From the NCBI GenBank assembly GCA_949358305.1, contig OX442315.1:35428427-35492426 (forward strand): 64,000 nt of DNA. Reading direction: 5' to 3'. Positions 1-11,109 of this stretch are shown here, piece by piece. The notes under the pieces are model-generated. The model was not told the origin of the DNA. It did no database searches and saw only the letters and a list, made by a program, of their open reading frames with translations. The position numbers were made by a program, and so were the translations under genes. This stretch comes from Strigamia acuminata. Lineage: Eukaryota > Arthropoda > Chilopoda > Geophilomorpha > Linotaeniidae. The first letter of the stretch is position 1. Each line of letters begins with the position of its first letter.

Positions 1-161
1 AAAAAATGATTAATCAAATCGCGACCGACGAATCGACCATAAATTGCTTTACTCACTCTGGCACATAGCGCCTCGGCCCGAAGAATATGTTATTACCAAA
101 TTCCCCGGGCCGCACATAGATGGTCTGCGGCGACCTCGTCGAAGGTGGCGATCGCGACGAA

Positions 162-600
162 CCCCTTAAAAATAAAATAAAAATAAAATAGAATGAAATA
201 AAAAGTGTCAAATAAATAAAACCAATCGATCGACCAATCACTCTCACCTTGTGCCCGGGCGCATTTCACCCCAAATGATGGGGTTATTCACGTTCTTTTT
301 CCCAAACGACAATCGCGATGGGCCCCTTAAAAATAAAATAAAAATAAAATGAAATAAAATAAAATGTGTCGAATAAATAAAACCAATCGATCGACCAACC
401 ACTCTCACCTCGTGCCCGGGCGCATTTCACCCCAAATGATGGGGTTATTCACGTTCTTTTTCCCAAACGACAATCGCGATGGGCCCCTTAAAAATAAAAT
501 AAAAATAAAATGAAATAAAATAAAATGTGTCGAATAAATAAAACCAATCGATCGACCAACCACTCTCACCTCGTGCCCGGGCGCACTTCACCCCAGATGA
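162..600. repeat. 161-bp tandem repeat, about 2.7 copies
   Basis: Units start at 162, 323 and 484, an exact 161-bp spacing. Each begins CCCCTTAAAAATAAAATAAA, continues through an AT-rich block and an ACCAATCGATCGACCAA segment, and ends with a small palindrome (CCCCAAATGATGGGG) and CGACAATCGCGATGGG. The second and third units are almost the same; the first differs at several bases. No coding content is seen. Confidence 0.9.
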
Positions 601-882
601 CGTTCTTTCCGTTCTCCATCTGAAATGTAAAAATTAGATTACCGTAAATTAAATACAAACGAGAATTGAACAGCAAAACACAATCAATGAAAAGGAAAGG
701 AAGGTGAATAAAACCACAGATCAATCAAACAATGATAAACCGAATTATTCTCTTTTCATTTCTGGCAAGCGAGAATATGGCGACGAATTCCGCGCCTCTC
801 CACGCTTCCACTCGTTTAGACACAAGCGGACGAATGGTCGGATTGTTGAAACAATTGTTGTCGTTGTCAATTGGTTGATTGG

Positions 883-915
<33 letters not shown>
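883..915. repeat. TAGA microsatellite
   Basis: About eight uninterrupted TAGA units, followed by decayed copies to about 930. Confidence 0.9.
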
Positions 916-1357
916 TGATAAATAGATAAACGGCATAAATACTTTCAACTTGCTCAGCAGCGAAGCACGTGGCGGCGCGGAATCAGCGGTCAGGTATGGC
1001 GGATTTCGATAACGACGCTGCTTGGTGAGCGGAGTTACAAAAAAATAAAAATTTGAAAGCATCGTGAAACAAATAGATGAATAAACAAATAAACATAAAT
1101 ATATAAATAAACAAATAAATAAATAAAATAGACAAAAATAAACAAACAACGTCGCATCACGCGCGGGATTCCATGGTTGTCGCCAGATGCCGCGTCGAAT
1201 CACTCGCGCGCTCGCCATCAGTAGTGTGGACCCCGTGTCGTGAACAAGTGAACAAGTGGAACGATTAGAGGTAAATTAACCATTTTCCCGGTAAACACTC
1301 GTCAGTTGGCGTTTTTACACGCGGTTCGCGGCCCTGGACTGCATTGCTTTTTGCGGC
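916..1357. other. non-coding contig end with AAATA-rich tract
   Basis: An A-rich tract of ATAAACAAATAAAT-type repeats lies at 1076-1150. The last 200 bases before the gap are more GC-rich and hold a possible splice donor (GAG/GTAAAT, about 1270), but no matching coding frame. Nothing resembles the retroelement on the other side of the gap. Confidence 0.5.
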
Positions 1358-1557
1358 NNNNNNNNNNNNNNNNNNNNNNNNNNNNNNNNNNNNNNNNNNN
1401 NNNNNNNNNNNNNNNNNNNNNNNNNNNNNNNNNNNNNNNNNNNNNNNNNNNNNNNNNNNNNNNNNNNNNNNNNNNNNNNNNNNNNNNNNNNNNNNNNNNN
1501 NNNNNNNNNNNNNNNNNNNNNNNNNNNNNNNNNNNNNNNNNNNNNNNNNNNNNNNNN
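1358..1557. other. assembly gap (200 N)
   Basis: Exactly 200 Ns, the usual size of a placeholder. It cuts the pol ORF of the first retroelement inside the integrase. The rest of integrase, any accessory ORF, the 3' LTR and the first LRR exon are all missing, so the real gap must be several kilobases. Confidence 0.95.
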
Positions 1558-4500
1558 AAGAATCATCGGTGAACAATTTGTTGCCTCGGACTTAGCGGTG
1601 CGCATCGCAAAGGCAAAAGAATTTAAATATTTTGGCCAGTGGGAGTGAATGTCCGAGTATAAAGCTAACATCATTTTTAAAGTCCTGTTAGCCCGCTCTG
1701 TAATATTAGCGGCAGCGTGATATGGGCTAATGTGAGCAATATCTACGTGATTTTTTCGACAAAAATCATTAAATATTGTTGACACGAATTGTTTGCCGTT
1801 GTCGGAGATTATCTTTTTTGGATATCCCCAACGGTGGAAAACTTCGCTCATTTTATTAACGATGCATTCACTTGATGCAGTCGCTAGTGGGAAGACTTCA
1901 ATCCATTTTGTACAATTATCAATGATTACTAAAATCCATTTTAATTGTGAACGACCGGCTGGCTTTGGTCCCATCAGGTCAATGCTTATTGTCTCCCACG
2001 GGTTGGTCATGTTGTGGGGTGTATAGCTTGCCCGATGCTTTTGGTGTTGGCTAGGTTTGTATTGTTGGCAATGAGTGCAACTGCGAACGTAGTTTCGAGT
2101 GTCTTTGCTCATTCTAGGCCAGAAATACATCTGTTTTGCTCTATCTAGGGTTTTGCTCATGCCAGCGTGTCCTGTAAGTGGGTGGCCATGGCATGCGAAT
2201 AATGCACGTCTCACGAGAGAGCGTGGAATTACCGCCTTAAACCCGTTGCCAGAGTCGTTTAACTCTTCCTCATCGGTCGGAGCAAAATAAATTAGCATAA
2301 CACCTTTATTTTCTTCCGGTTCGTCGAGAGTGTAGCCACGAATCGCGTTTAACCAATGTTTATCCGTGACACGATTTTTTAATTTTTCGTCTCCTTTTAG
2401 GTAAACAAGGATTTTACTACATGCTGGATCTTTAAGCTGCGCTTCGATAATTTCGTCTCGCGTCGGCGGAACTACTTTTAGGATATCTGTTAGCGCAGTG
2501 TGTACATTTTCGTGATTACAATTGTGGACATCTATATGTCTGCAATTTTCTCTTGTACATCCTTCTTCCTCCCCCTTTTCTCCAGAATCATGAAATCTAA
2601 CTGGATTATATGATTCTGAGAAAAAGTCTAAACTAAGGCCAACATTTGTAAGAAAATGTTTGCGCTCAGTTTCCGTCACTTGTAAAGATGCACACCTGTT
2701 TCCATTCCAAGTTGGATAGAAATGGGTGATCTCCTCTGGTTCGATATAATCATAATCCGGAGTGTCTAGTGCAGACAGTGGAGCGCGTGATAATGCGTCC
2801 GCTACTTGGTTCATTGCGCCGCGTCTAAAAATAATTTTAAACGCGCCACATTGTATTTTGACGGCCCAACGACCAAACCTTCCGGATGGTTCCGGCGTAC
2901 TCATCAACCAGCTAAGGGCTTTAGCATCGGACTCGAGAGTGAAAGTCGTGTATTCTATATATGGGCGAAATCTCTCGATTGCCCATACAACGGCCAAACA
3001 CTCCAATTCCGGCGTAGAATACCTTACTTCGGCCCCGTGCAACACTCGACTGGCGTACGCGACTGCCTTTGGAACCATGATTAATTTCTGTTTCTTTTCA
3101 CAGAATAACTCGACATCTTGGCAGAGTACTGCACCTAAGCCTGAATGAGAAGCATCTGTCAAAATGACAAAAGGCTTATTCATATCTGGCATGTGGAGAA
3201 GGGCCTGGTCCTTGTCACACAAAATATCTTTGATAGTTTCGAATGCAGTTGTTTGTGGATCATCCCACACAAACTTTGCTTGATCATGCATAATATTGGT
3301 CAATGGACGAGCAATATTTGCGATGTTAGGAATAAATTTTCGGAAAAAATTCGCAAGTCCTACAAATCTCTGAATGTCTTTAGAACAAGTCGGTTTGGGA
3401 AAATTCCTTACAGCCGAGACTTTGTCCGGGTCTGGAAGAAGAGATCCCTCGGAAATTAAATGGCCTAAAAATCGTAATGATGTTCGACCAAATTTTGACT
3501 TGTCTTTATTGATAGTTAGATTTGCGGCATCTAACTTCTCAAGTACGTCTTTAATATGTAATAAATGATTTTCCCATGTGTCAGAAAAAATAATTATATC
3601 GTCTAAATAGACCAGAGCATGTTTATATAAAGAGTCACCCAATACAGTAGTCATGAGGTGTTGAAAAGAACTAGGTGCATTACAAAGGCCAAATGGCAAT
3701 CTCTTGAATTGAAATTTGCCTTTTGGGGTGTAAAAAGCAGTTTTGCTCTTATCCTCCTCCTCCATTTCCATTTGATGATAACCTTTAGTTAAATCAATGG
3801 ATGTAAAGTACTTGGCCTGATTAGTATGGTGAATTAATAGGTCAATACTTGGCATTTGAATTGCATCAACTTCTGTGATCGCATTCAACCAGCGGTAGTC
3901 GATACATAATCGATACTTCCCGCCGGGTTTAGCCACTATGACGGGGTGACTTATATAAGGGCCAGTGGCAGGTTCGATCAACCCATCGGCCTCCAACTCC
4001 TCGACCAATTCCGTCATAATCGCCTTCTTGGCCGGATTGTACATTCTATATGGCTGGTGTTTCCAAGTAGCACCAGGTTTAAACTTGATGCTGTGCTTGG
4101 CCACCTTCGTACAGCCCAGTTGGTCTCGAAATACGTTTTTTAATTGTACAAGAACGTTTACGAGTAACTGTTTTTCTTCCGCCGAACTGTTGCAGCCTTC
4201 GACGAGTTTTTCTGCCCAGTCCGGTGAAGTGGGAGTTCCTTCACCTTGGAGACCCAAAGTCTTAATGCTTGCTAAGCAACAGTTAAGTTCAGTGGTCTCG
4301 TACGGGGCTGTCCATCCGGGCATGTCATCACAGGTGAACACTGCTCGTCGGGGATTAGGGTTTATCCCCGTTCTACGCATAAAATTGTGACCCAAAATCA
4401 ACCCACATACATTCTTGTGTAGAATTATGAAGGTCATAGGTGTAACTCTCCTTTTATCGGCCCATTTGACACAAAGACAAACTTGACCGATAGGTCGGTG

Positions 4501-5100
4501 ATCTATTCCGACCGCGCAGACACGCATTCCCCGGGGACATTCTTGTATGAATTCCACCGGAATTTCCGTGTTTGAGAGGAGTTGTACTCCAATAAAACAT
4601 TGGGTGGCTCCAGAGTCCATTAGTGCGTTGTAATCCAAACCTCCAATTTGGACATTCATACGCGGATCATCTTTGCCACCATTAATTAATTTGCTATTGC
4701 AAAGTTTGCCAAGCAATACTTTTCGTTCTTTCTTGTTCCATTTTTCAAGTTTAAGAAGTTTTCTTAACTTGAAAACCTTGGGTACAAGCGGTTTCTTGGG
4801 TGCATTCCAGCTTCCACTGAAAATACTCAAATTTTCTAGTTGGTCTGTCATGACTTTTAAATTTTCATCGACACCGCCACTAGAGCTGCTAGTCTTTCGA
4901 CAGACAGGTACTGCTTCGTAAGAAATGACCAACGATGGTGGTTTATTCTTCGAATCATCGACATAAGGTACTGTGAGATGACTAGGCTTATGTCTTAATT
5001 TAAATTCATCTTTTCGTAAAAATAAATCATTTGACAATTCCGAGAAAGGAAACAACTCTTTAAGCGGGGGTTGGGCAACTTGAACAACCCCCTGAATCAG
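1558..5100 (-). CDS. pol: pol polyprotein of element 1 (partial)
   Basis: Protease with DSGA active site, reverse transcriptase with the YLDD box, RNase H beginning TDAS, and integrase with an HHCC zinc domain (HGHPLTGHAG ... CTHCQQYK) and a DDE core. The frame is -1 relative to gag and begins at the last base of the AAAAAAC slippery site, so it is made as a Gag-Pol fusion. No ATG lies near the frame start. It is open up to SPMIL in integrase, where the gap begins; the C-terminal part of integrase is missing. It would copy the element RNA into DNA in cytoplasmic particles and integrate it in the nucleus. Confidence 0.92.
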
Positions 5101-5106
5101 TTTTTT
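5066..5106 (-). promoter_or_regulatory. -1 ribosomal frameshift signal, element 1
   Basis: On the minus strand the gag frame ends ACA AAA AAC TGA, so the heptamer A AAA AAC (5106-5100) is in the X XXY YYZ phase needed for -1 slippage and touches the stop codon. After a 7-nt spacer comes an 8-bp perfect hairpin: GGGGGTTG (5092-5085) pairs with CAACCCCC (5073-5066) around an 11-nt loop. Slippage leads directly into the open pol frame. Seen directly; function inferred from known retroviral signals. Confidence 0.88.
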
Positions 5107-7145
5107 GTCTCGTCGGGAGTGACTGACTCAGTGGCTGCTGGTAAATGCTTAATTAACAGGTCAACCATGTTTTTCTGGAAGTCAGTAAATTTGGAGTCTA
5201 AAGTTTCTGACGTAACCCAATTTTGTTTGGGTCGTTTAAACTCGGGGTTGGGAGCAGAGTGGTTAAATCTTTTATTTGAATTTAACGAGTCTGTTTTCCC
5301 TGCTAATTTTTTGGCAAGGGCGGGACATTCTCTTTTAAAATGTCCAGGCTCGTGACAGAAAAAGCATTTTCCAGTAGTCTTTTCATACTGGGCGGCAAAT
5401 AATCGCTCCATTGAACCATCGTCAGTTGAGTCGTCATTTTCCGACTCGTCTTCTTTTTCAACTTCATCTTGAGTTTGCGTTAAACGTAGTGAAGTTTTAG
5501 ATGGAAAAATCTTAGATTTTTCGTGAAGTTTGGGAGTAGGATGATTCTCTCGATTATCGTACTCCAATTTTGCTGCAAGTTGAGAACTTTCAAACTTAGA
5601 GCGATTTGCTCCTACATATTGTAGAATGTCATCTACTGTAAAGTTACCATACATTCCTTGTGTACATAACGCCGTGAAACTTTCTTGAGTTAAATTGTCG
5701 AATAATTGCGCACGTCCAGTTTTATCACCTGGCGGCACTTCACCTTGTTCTTGCGTATAACGCAGAAGAAAACTATAAAGTGACTCGTCGGCTCGTTGTT
5801 TTACATTAAGAAGTCGCCTTTCTCTTGTAAGTGGAACGAGGTCGAAACAATCGAGAAAAGAGGCTTCGAAAGTTCGCCAACTGTTAAAAGTATGGCGTTG
5901 CTTATGGAACCAACGTTGTGCATGGCCTAATAGTCGTCCAGGTACAGCAGTGTGTACCATGTCGTCTAAAGGGATGCCTTTCCCGAGTGCGACAGCTTTG
6001 ACGATTTCAAGGAATCGCGCAACCTCTGTCTGTTTCCCGTCAAAAATAGGAATCTCGATTCCTTTTCCAAAATTCTGACTGGGATTACTCGGGCTTCGGA
6101 TTTGACCAACTAAACCCTGAATAATTTGTTTTACATTTTCGTCCGACAAATTAGAAGCAGAGTTCGAATTGGGTGTAGACCGACTTTCTTGGTCTCTGGG
6201 TGGCGGATTTGGCTCTCCTCGAAAATTTTGGCGTCTATCAGGTGGCGGAGGAGAACGAGAATTATTACGTCGGTGGAAATTATTGTTATAATTTCCCCCT
6301 CCACCAGCGTGAGATTCGTCACTACTCGAGTTAGGATCGGAGTCACGAGGATCACCAGGAGCTCCGGGAAATCGTTGATTTCTCGGCGGAGCTCGTCCAC
6401 CTTGAGAGCGGGAATTTCTATAATTCCTAAAATCTCCATCAGATTGGGTGTGAGATTGAAAATTTTGATAATTTTCATTTCTCCCCCTTGGTTGGACCGA
6501 CAGATTAGTTCGAGGCTGTGGAACTCTGAAAGAATCATTCAAATTCCCAGTGGGAGCGGGTAAAATATTATTTACAGCCGTCGCACTTGGTAAATTTCGG
6601 GAAATTGGCGCCGAAATATTTCCTTGTCCGGAATTTCCCAATCTTTCGGCCGAATTCGATCGCCAAGAACTAGCTGGTAACTGAATCGAAGGTTGAACGG
6701 ATAATGAAGAATTTAACTGCCCATTGTCGTCACGAGCAACATTCATTCGCCATCCAGGTAATTGCTGGTAGCGATATGTGGCCGGTGAACGAGGGCCAGT
6801 TCGATCTACAGAAACACTTCGTTCGTTGGTTACAACTACATCGGGAGTAATTACACGATTTCTCTCGTGATGATTATTCGCCGTGTATTGTTGAGCTTCA
6901 CACAGAGAGGAAAACTGCGTCACTTCCAATTGGTAATGGCGACAGTAAACCTCTAAATCATGCGGGACGGATAGTGGATCCGTTTGAGAACTACCTGGGT
7001 TGGAAACGTCTCTAGGAACATTTTCTTCCCCCTGGCTTTCTAAATCAGACTCCACAATTCCTCTTGGTGTTTCACACATACCACCACGTCGTCGTGCTCC
7101 ACGATTTCCTCGTGTTCCACGAACTCTTACAGGTCTACGGGCCAT
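5097..7145 (-). CDS. gag: gag polyprotein of element 1
   Basis: 682 residues from the ATG at 7145; a TTG nine bases upstream is also in frame but is unlikely as the start. The N-terminal half is low-complexity and rich in Asn, Arg, Pro and Ser. A capsid-like region follows at about residues 350-510. One CCHC zinc knuckle (CFFCHEPGHFKREC) lies near the C terminus and fits nucleocapsid RNA binding. The last sense codons form the slippery site. The product would build virus-like particles and package element RNA. Confidence 0.9.
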   Translation of the reverse strand: MARRPVRVRGTRGNRGARRRGGMCETPRGIVESDLESQGEENVPRDVSNPGSSQTDPLSVPHDLEVYCRHYQLEVTQFSSLCEAQQYTANNHHERNRVITPDVVVTNERSVSVDRTGPRSPATYRYQQLPGWRMNVARDDNGQLNSSLSVQPSIQLPASSWRSNSAERLGNSGQGNISAPISRNLPSATAVNNILPAPTGNLNDSFRVPQPRTNLSVQPRGRNENYQNFQSHTQSDGDFRNYRNSRSQGGRAPPRNQRFPGAPGDPRDSDPNSSSDESHAGGGGNYNNNFHRRNNSRSPPPPDRRQNFRGEPNPPPRDQESRSTPNSNSASNLSDENVKQIIQGLVGQIRSPSNPSQNFGKGIEIPIFDGKQTEVARFLEIVKAVALGKGIPLDDMVHTAVPGRLLGHAQRWFHKQRHTFNSWRTFEASFLDCFDLVPLTRERRLLNVKQRADESLYSFLLRYTQEQGEVPPGDKTGRAQLFDNLTQESFTALCTQGMYGNFTVDDILQYVGANRSKFESSQLAAKLEYDNRENHPTPKLHEKSKIFPSKTSLRLTQTQDEVEKEDESENDDSTDDGSMERLFAAQYEKTTGKCFFCHEPGHFKRECPALAKKLAGKTDSLNSNKRFNHSAPNPEFKRPKQNWVTSETLDSKFTDFQKNMVDLLIKHLPAATESVTPDETKN

Positions 7146-7998
7146 AATACTCAAAGAAATACACGTACAAAAGAAAAAATAAACTTTAACTGAACTAGCG
7201 TAAATGTAACACGCTTAATATTAAACTAAGAAATAATTTGAAAAAATACAACCTTAGCTGCTGAAACTGAAGTGGCTTCGGAAAAACTGTCCTATTGCGT
7301 GGTCAAGAATGGTCCAAACGGGCACTGGTCACAAAGGCACAACTGGATGGTCGCACTGTCGAAAAGCAAGTGTGGCTGAATATTGGTTGTCAAACTAGCT
7401 TCCGGAAAATCTCCTTTGTCAAGACAGTCTGTTGTGATTGGCGATGTTGAAAAATTTCTGATAATTTCTAATCCGAAATTCTCAACAATGTCACATCTGG
7501 ATGACCTACTCCGAGCTGCATCGTGAGTGGCTCTCTTTGTCACATTCTTTACTTCGTCAAAGATTAAAATAATAATCCAAAACGTTGAACAGAACAATGG
7601 AAACTTGGTCAAGTTTTTTAACCAGCAGAATAAAATGTTTTAACTTTTTATTTTTCAGTCAGCAGGATTTCTAGTCAAATTCGTTTTTTGATCGAAATTC
7701 AAGGTTTCGAAATTTTCCAGAATATAGTCGAATATTCTGGGAAACTCAACAAAATCAAAATAGATTTTTTTTGTACGAAATTCGGAATTATAATGAGTTT
7801 TTCAAAATAATCCAAAAATTCGAATTCATATATTTCCAAAAGATAATGAGAATTTTTTGAAAACAAATGGGTATTTCACAGTAAGTTTATAGAAAAAAAT
7901 CGGAAATTTCTAATTATAATATCTACATAAAATAATCAAGAAATTCATTTTTCAATTTTACACTTGATCACAGAGTTCACTTCAATAAAATGCAACCT
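7146..7998 (-). other. 5' leader of element 1
   Basis: Untranslated AT-rich DNA between the primer site and gag. On the minus strand this is the transcribed leader that would carry packaging signals. No convincing ORF; the 106-codon frame at 7292-7612 has no recognisable content. Confidence 0.6.
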
Positions 7999-8016
7999 AT
8001 CTCGGTAGAACCTCCA
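7999..8016 (-). other. primer binding site for tRNA-Gln, element 1
   Basis: The plus strand reads ATCTCGGTAGAACCTCCA. It parses as the 3' end of a tRNA: T-loop end AT, T-stem CTCGG, acceptor TAGAACC, discriminator T, CCA. It agrees with animal tRNA-Gln except at the start of the acceptor strand. It lies 2 nt inside the LTR end, as a retroviral PBS should, and is identical in element 2. Confidence 0.85.
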
Positions 8017-8018
8017 CG

Positions 8019-9608
8019 TGTGACGATTACCTTCTGGAGATAGCAATTGCTAAACTAAAGTGTGAACTATCCGTGTGAAAATGTAAAATATGCAAACCTG
8101 ATGTTTTCTCAAAACATATAACATTTATTCCGGTTTGAACCTTATATAAATACTATGCCTACAAGTGGCTAAAATGACGAGAAGTTAAACTATACAGTTA
8201 TTTGGCAAAAGCCCTGAAATAATATCATTTGAAGGCTTCAGTCATGCAATAAGAATTTGTAACGGTCTTATTGCTGTGACGTAAAAGATGTCATCTATGA
8301 ATGGCTTTGGCTTCTAAATGGTCCGGGGTTTGGTTCTAAAAGGCGTGTAAATGGTTAGGCTGGGTGGGTTATATCCGAGAGGTGCGGTTGACTTTTCTGT
8401 ATCGTCACACACATCGCATCGCAGATAATTGTTGTAATCAATAATTACCGCGAGATGTAACAATGTGAGAATAAATATTCATATTAATTCTATGGAATTA
8501 ATCATGATATTTTAGAGTCACAAACTTAACTTAAACTGTGAAAATAAGCAAAATATATTAAAATAGCGCCGAGCTATTTTTTGCCCCGAGTGCAATCAAC
8601 ATCTAAGTTAGACTTAAATGTTCCGTCAACCAATAACGAATTGAATCGAAATATCTCGCAGGAAAGGTTATCCATCGCCGGGAAATTACTCCACTCGGTC
8701 CTGGCTGGCGGGAGAGTAACCGGGAAATTACTCCGCGTCGATTACTCTGATAATGTGTCTGTGGAATATTAAATACTCCACTCTAGATGCTACATTACCA
8801 ATGCGTCTGTGAATTTTACTCCACTCTAGATTCTGCACTCTACAACGGAATGTTGGCATGAAGCTGGAGGGAGTGCGTCTGTGGGTTGTACCCCACTCTA
8901 GATACTACACTTAAATGTGTCTGTGAATTACTCACTCTAGTTACAACATTTCTACAACGGAATGTTGGCATGAAGAGGCGGGCAGTGTGTCTGTGAGTCT
9001 TCTACCCACTCTAGATACTTACACTAAATACAAAGTATTTCTACAACGGATTGTCGGAACGCAGAGAAGTATAATATGTGCTCAAGTAATATCAGTATCA
9101 AACAAAAACAGAACAAGAGCGAGCTATATCCGTTTTGCAGGGGGATATATACTCGGTGAGGAGAATAGCTGTTCAGTGATCCAATGGGATCACTGGGCAG
9201 TCAAATCCATCCAATCCTAGGTCATAGGAAGTGGATACTCAGGACATAGTCTTCTACTAGGTCCAAAACAGGAACTGGATACGCAGGACACATTTTGGAT
9301 TAAGTCCCTTTGACTATAATCCAAAAGGAGTCCAACTCACAGTGGGTGATGGGGGGTGACTTCACCAGGTGTAGAGTTTGCACATAATTCAATAGAATTA
9401 TGTGACAAATAAATCAACTAGCATTTGAACATCCAAAAGTATTTAAAAGTGTCTAAAGTTGCAGTGGAATAAAATATAAATAGTAATTTATATTTTATTC
9501 ACTCAAAAATTGTCGAAATTTGAATTTACCGCTAAAACGCATCAGCGCCATCTATTGGTGAAGTAATCGTCCTATACTAACAAAGTGCATGACAGTGTAA
9601 CCGTCACA
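8019..9608 (-). repeat. 5' LTR of element 1 (1590 bp)
   Basis: Starts TGTGACGATT beside the primer site and ends AACCGTCACA, giving TG...CA ends nearly inverted to each other and matching the LTR ends of element 2. Its length (1590 bp) is close to that LTR (1587 bp). At 8750-9030 it holds several degenerate copies of a block with GTGTCTGTG, CCACTCTAGATACTACA and TACAACGGAATGTTGGCATGA. DNA beyond 9608 is LRR exon A. The partner 3' LTR is not in the window. Confidence 0.82.
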
Positions 9609-11109
9609 CATTTAATCACCTATTTCGACAAACTACGTAAGTATCACTCGGTTGTATGGATTTATTTCGCTATTATTAATATACACGGTCCGATTTAGCT
9701 TCTAATATTCGTGACGAAATTCTGACCCAATACCTAGTGACTGGTGTTTGGCATCCTGATGGTCATCGCGCTCTTCCAGAAGCGCGAATCATTACACTAT
9801 TTCTACACAAAGACCTAAAAATACTTCGAATGAAATTTACGAGCGCCAGCTTTGATTTCGCTTTTTTCCTGAAAGTCAGCGGTTACTTAAAAGTACGTAT
9901 AAACAGAGAACTAACGTGCACACAGCACTTGAACGTTGGATATTCGAATTCTCACGGTCCTGGACGAATTCTCATGCTAATTAACGGCGAGTTGGTGATT
10001 TTTTTGGAAATACACATTTGGTGTTTGGTTAATTAAGAAATATCCAACGTGGCATTGCTGAGTGCGACATTTGTTGTAAAAGAAGTGTTTTAATTGTTCT
10101 AATTGTTCTAATTGTGTCGCATAGAAGCTGATCGAGCTGGAACTGCCCGCGGAGAGCACGCTCACAGTGGCTGCGTGCGAAGAAATGTGCCAGGTTATGC
10201 CGAATCTGGAGATTCTTGATCTTCCTGGGTGTCTTGTTGAACACGGCGCGATGAGACACATTCGCAAGCTGCCACTCGTCGAGCTCGACCCTGGACTGAG
10301 CATCGCGGATGATGATGTGAAGCAACTGTGTAAAAAAAAGTCCGTGGCCAAGAACACTTTGAAGGTGCTCAAACTGGGCAAATCGGACAACGTCTCGCTG
10401 AAGTCGTTCAGTTCGGTATTGAAAACGATGAAATTGATGGAAGATATGGATTGGTTCGATTCTGCCACTTTCAACGACCTTTCGCCTTGCGACTTGAAAA
10501 AGCAATACAACATTAAGAAAATGGCTTTCATTTTCCAAGACGACTCTCACGTCACGTGTCACAACGAGATGGATATGGCCGTGGCCACGTGTCTTAAAGT
10601 CTGCAAAGTCAAATTCATTTCGAACATTTTCACCACCAAAATGTTGCACACACTGGCGAAATTTAAGGAGTTAAACACCTTAACCATATTGGTGAATCCG
10701 ACATTGATCCGAATTGATGACGAAAATGAGGTGTACGATCGACTTAGTTTGCACAACTTGTGTTTTCCTAATTTAGTGGACTTCACTTTATTGGACTGCG
10801 TCGATGGCTTGATCACCTTCGAATATTTCTTCCCAATATTGGCCATGTTCCCGAATCTTGAGACACTTAAACTTGATGTGAGTGATGGTTTCACAAACAA
10901 AATTGCGAGTGAGTTAGCCACGATGATGGCGAAGAAGAAACTGAAACGTTTGGTAATTGAAAACTGCAATTCGTTGGGCCCGAGCGGAATTCAAGATCTG
11001 TTGGAAATCCCTTCTTTAACCGAGTTAGAGGCGCGTTTGGATGTTACGGAGATGATGAGACATCACTTCGACGCCCACCCGCTGCAGGAAACAGCGGATA
11101 TACATGGTG
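9609..11109 (+). pseudogene. LRR-like family gene, copy 1, split by two retrotransposons
   Basis: Exon A survives only as its last 28 bases (9609-9636) because element 1 sits in it. A 62-nt intron (9637-9698, GTAAGT...TTTAG), exon B (9699-9994), a 130-nt intron (9995-10124) and exon C (10125-11109) follow in one continuous frame across both junctions. Exon C has spaced Leu/Ile/Asn strand-turn repeats such as FPNLVDFTLLDC and FPNLETLKLD, an LRR-like solenoid. Element 2 enters the codons just after residues HGV; the remaining codons lie at 25173-25231. The N-terminal exon A resembles an F-box-like helical segment, but I do not recognise the family and assign no function. Copies 2 and 3 lie at 28.6-29.7 and 32.9-35.5 kb. 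Confidence 0.8.
11106..11109. repeat. target site duplication GGTG, left
   Basis: GGTG directly before the LTR at 11110 is repeated at 25169-25172 directly after the other LTR. With one copy removed, flanking DNA matches LRR copy 3 at 35462 onward with no length change. Confidence 0.9.

Larger units (their letters stand above)
1558..9608 (-). mobile_element. Ty3/gypsy-type LTR retrotransposon 1, 3' end lost in gap
   Basis: Minus-strand order is 5' LTR (9608-8019), tRNA-Gln primer site, leader, gag, -1 frameshift signal, pol (protease, RT, RNase H, integrase), then the gap. RT-before-integrase order and protein motifs place it in Ty3/gypsy. gag and pol are open throughout the visible part, so it may be recent. 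It sits in exon A of an LRR-like gene: bases after 9608 continue as that exon. It shares LTR end sequence, primer site and frameshift design with element 2 (11110-25168), so both are one lineage, although the proteins differ clearly. Confidence 0.9.

Noticed and set aside
6126-6563. Plus- and minus-strand ORFs of 135-145 codons inside gag of element 1
   Set aside because: They mirror the low-complexity gag codons and carry no independent motif.
7999-8016. tRNA gene
   Set aside because: Only the 3' 18 bases of a tRNA are present, at the exact place of a retroviral primer site.
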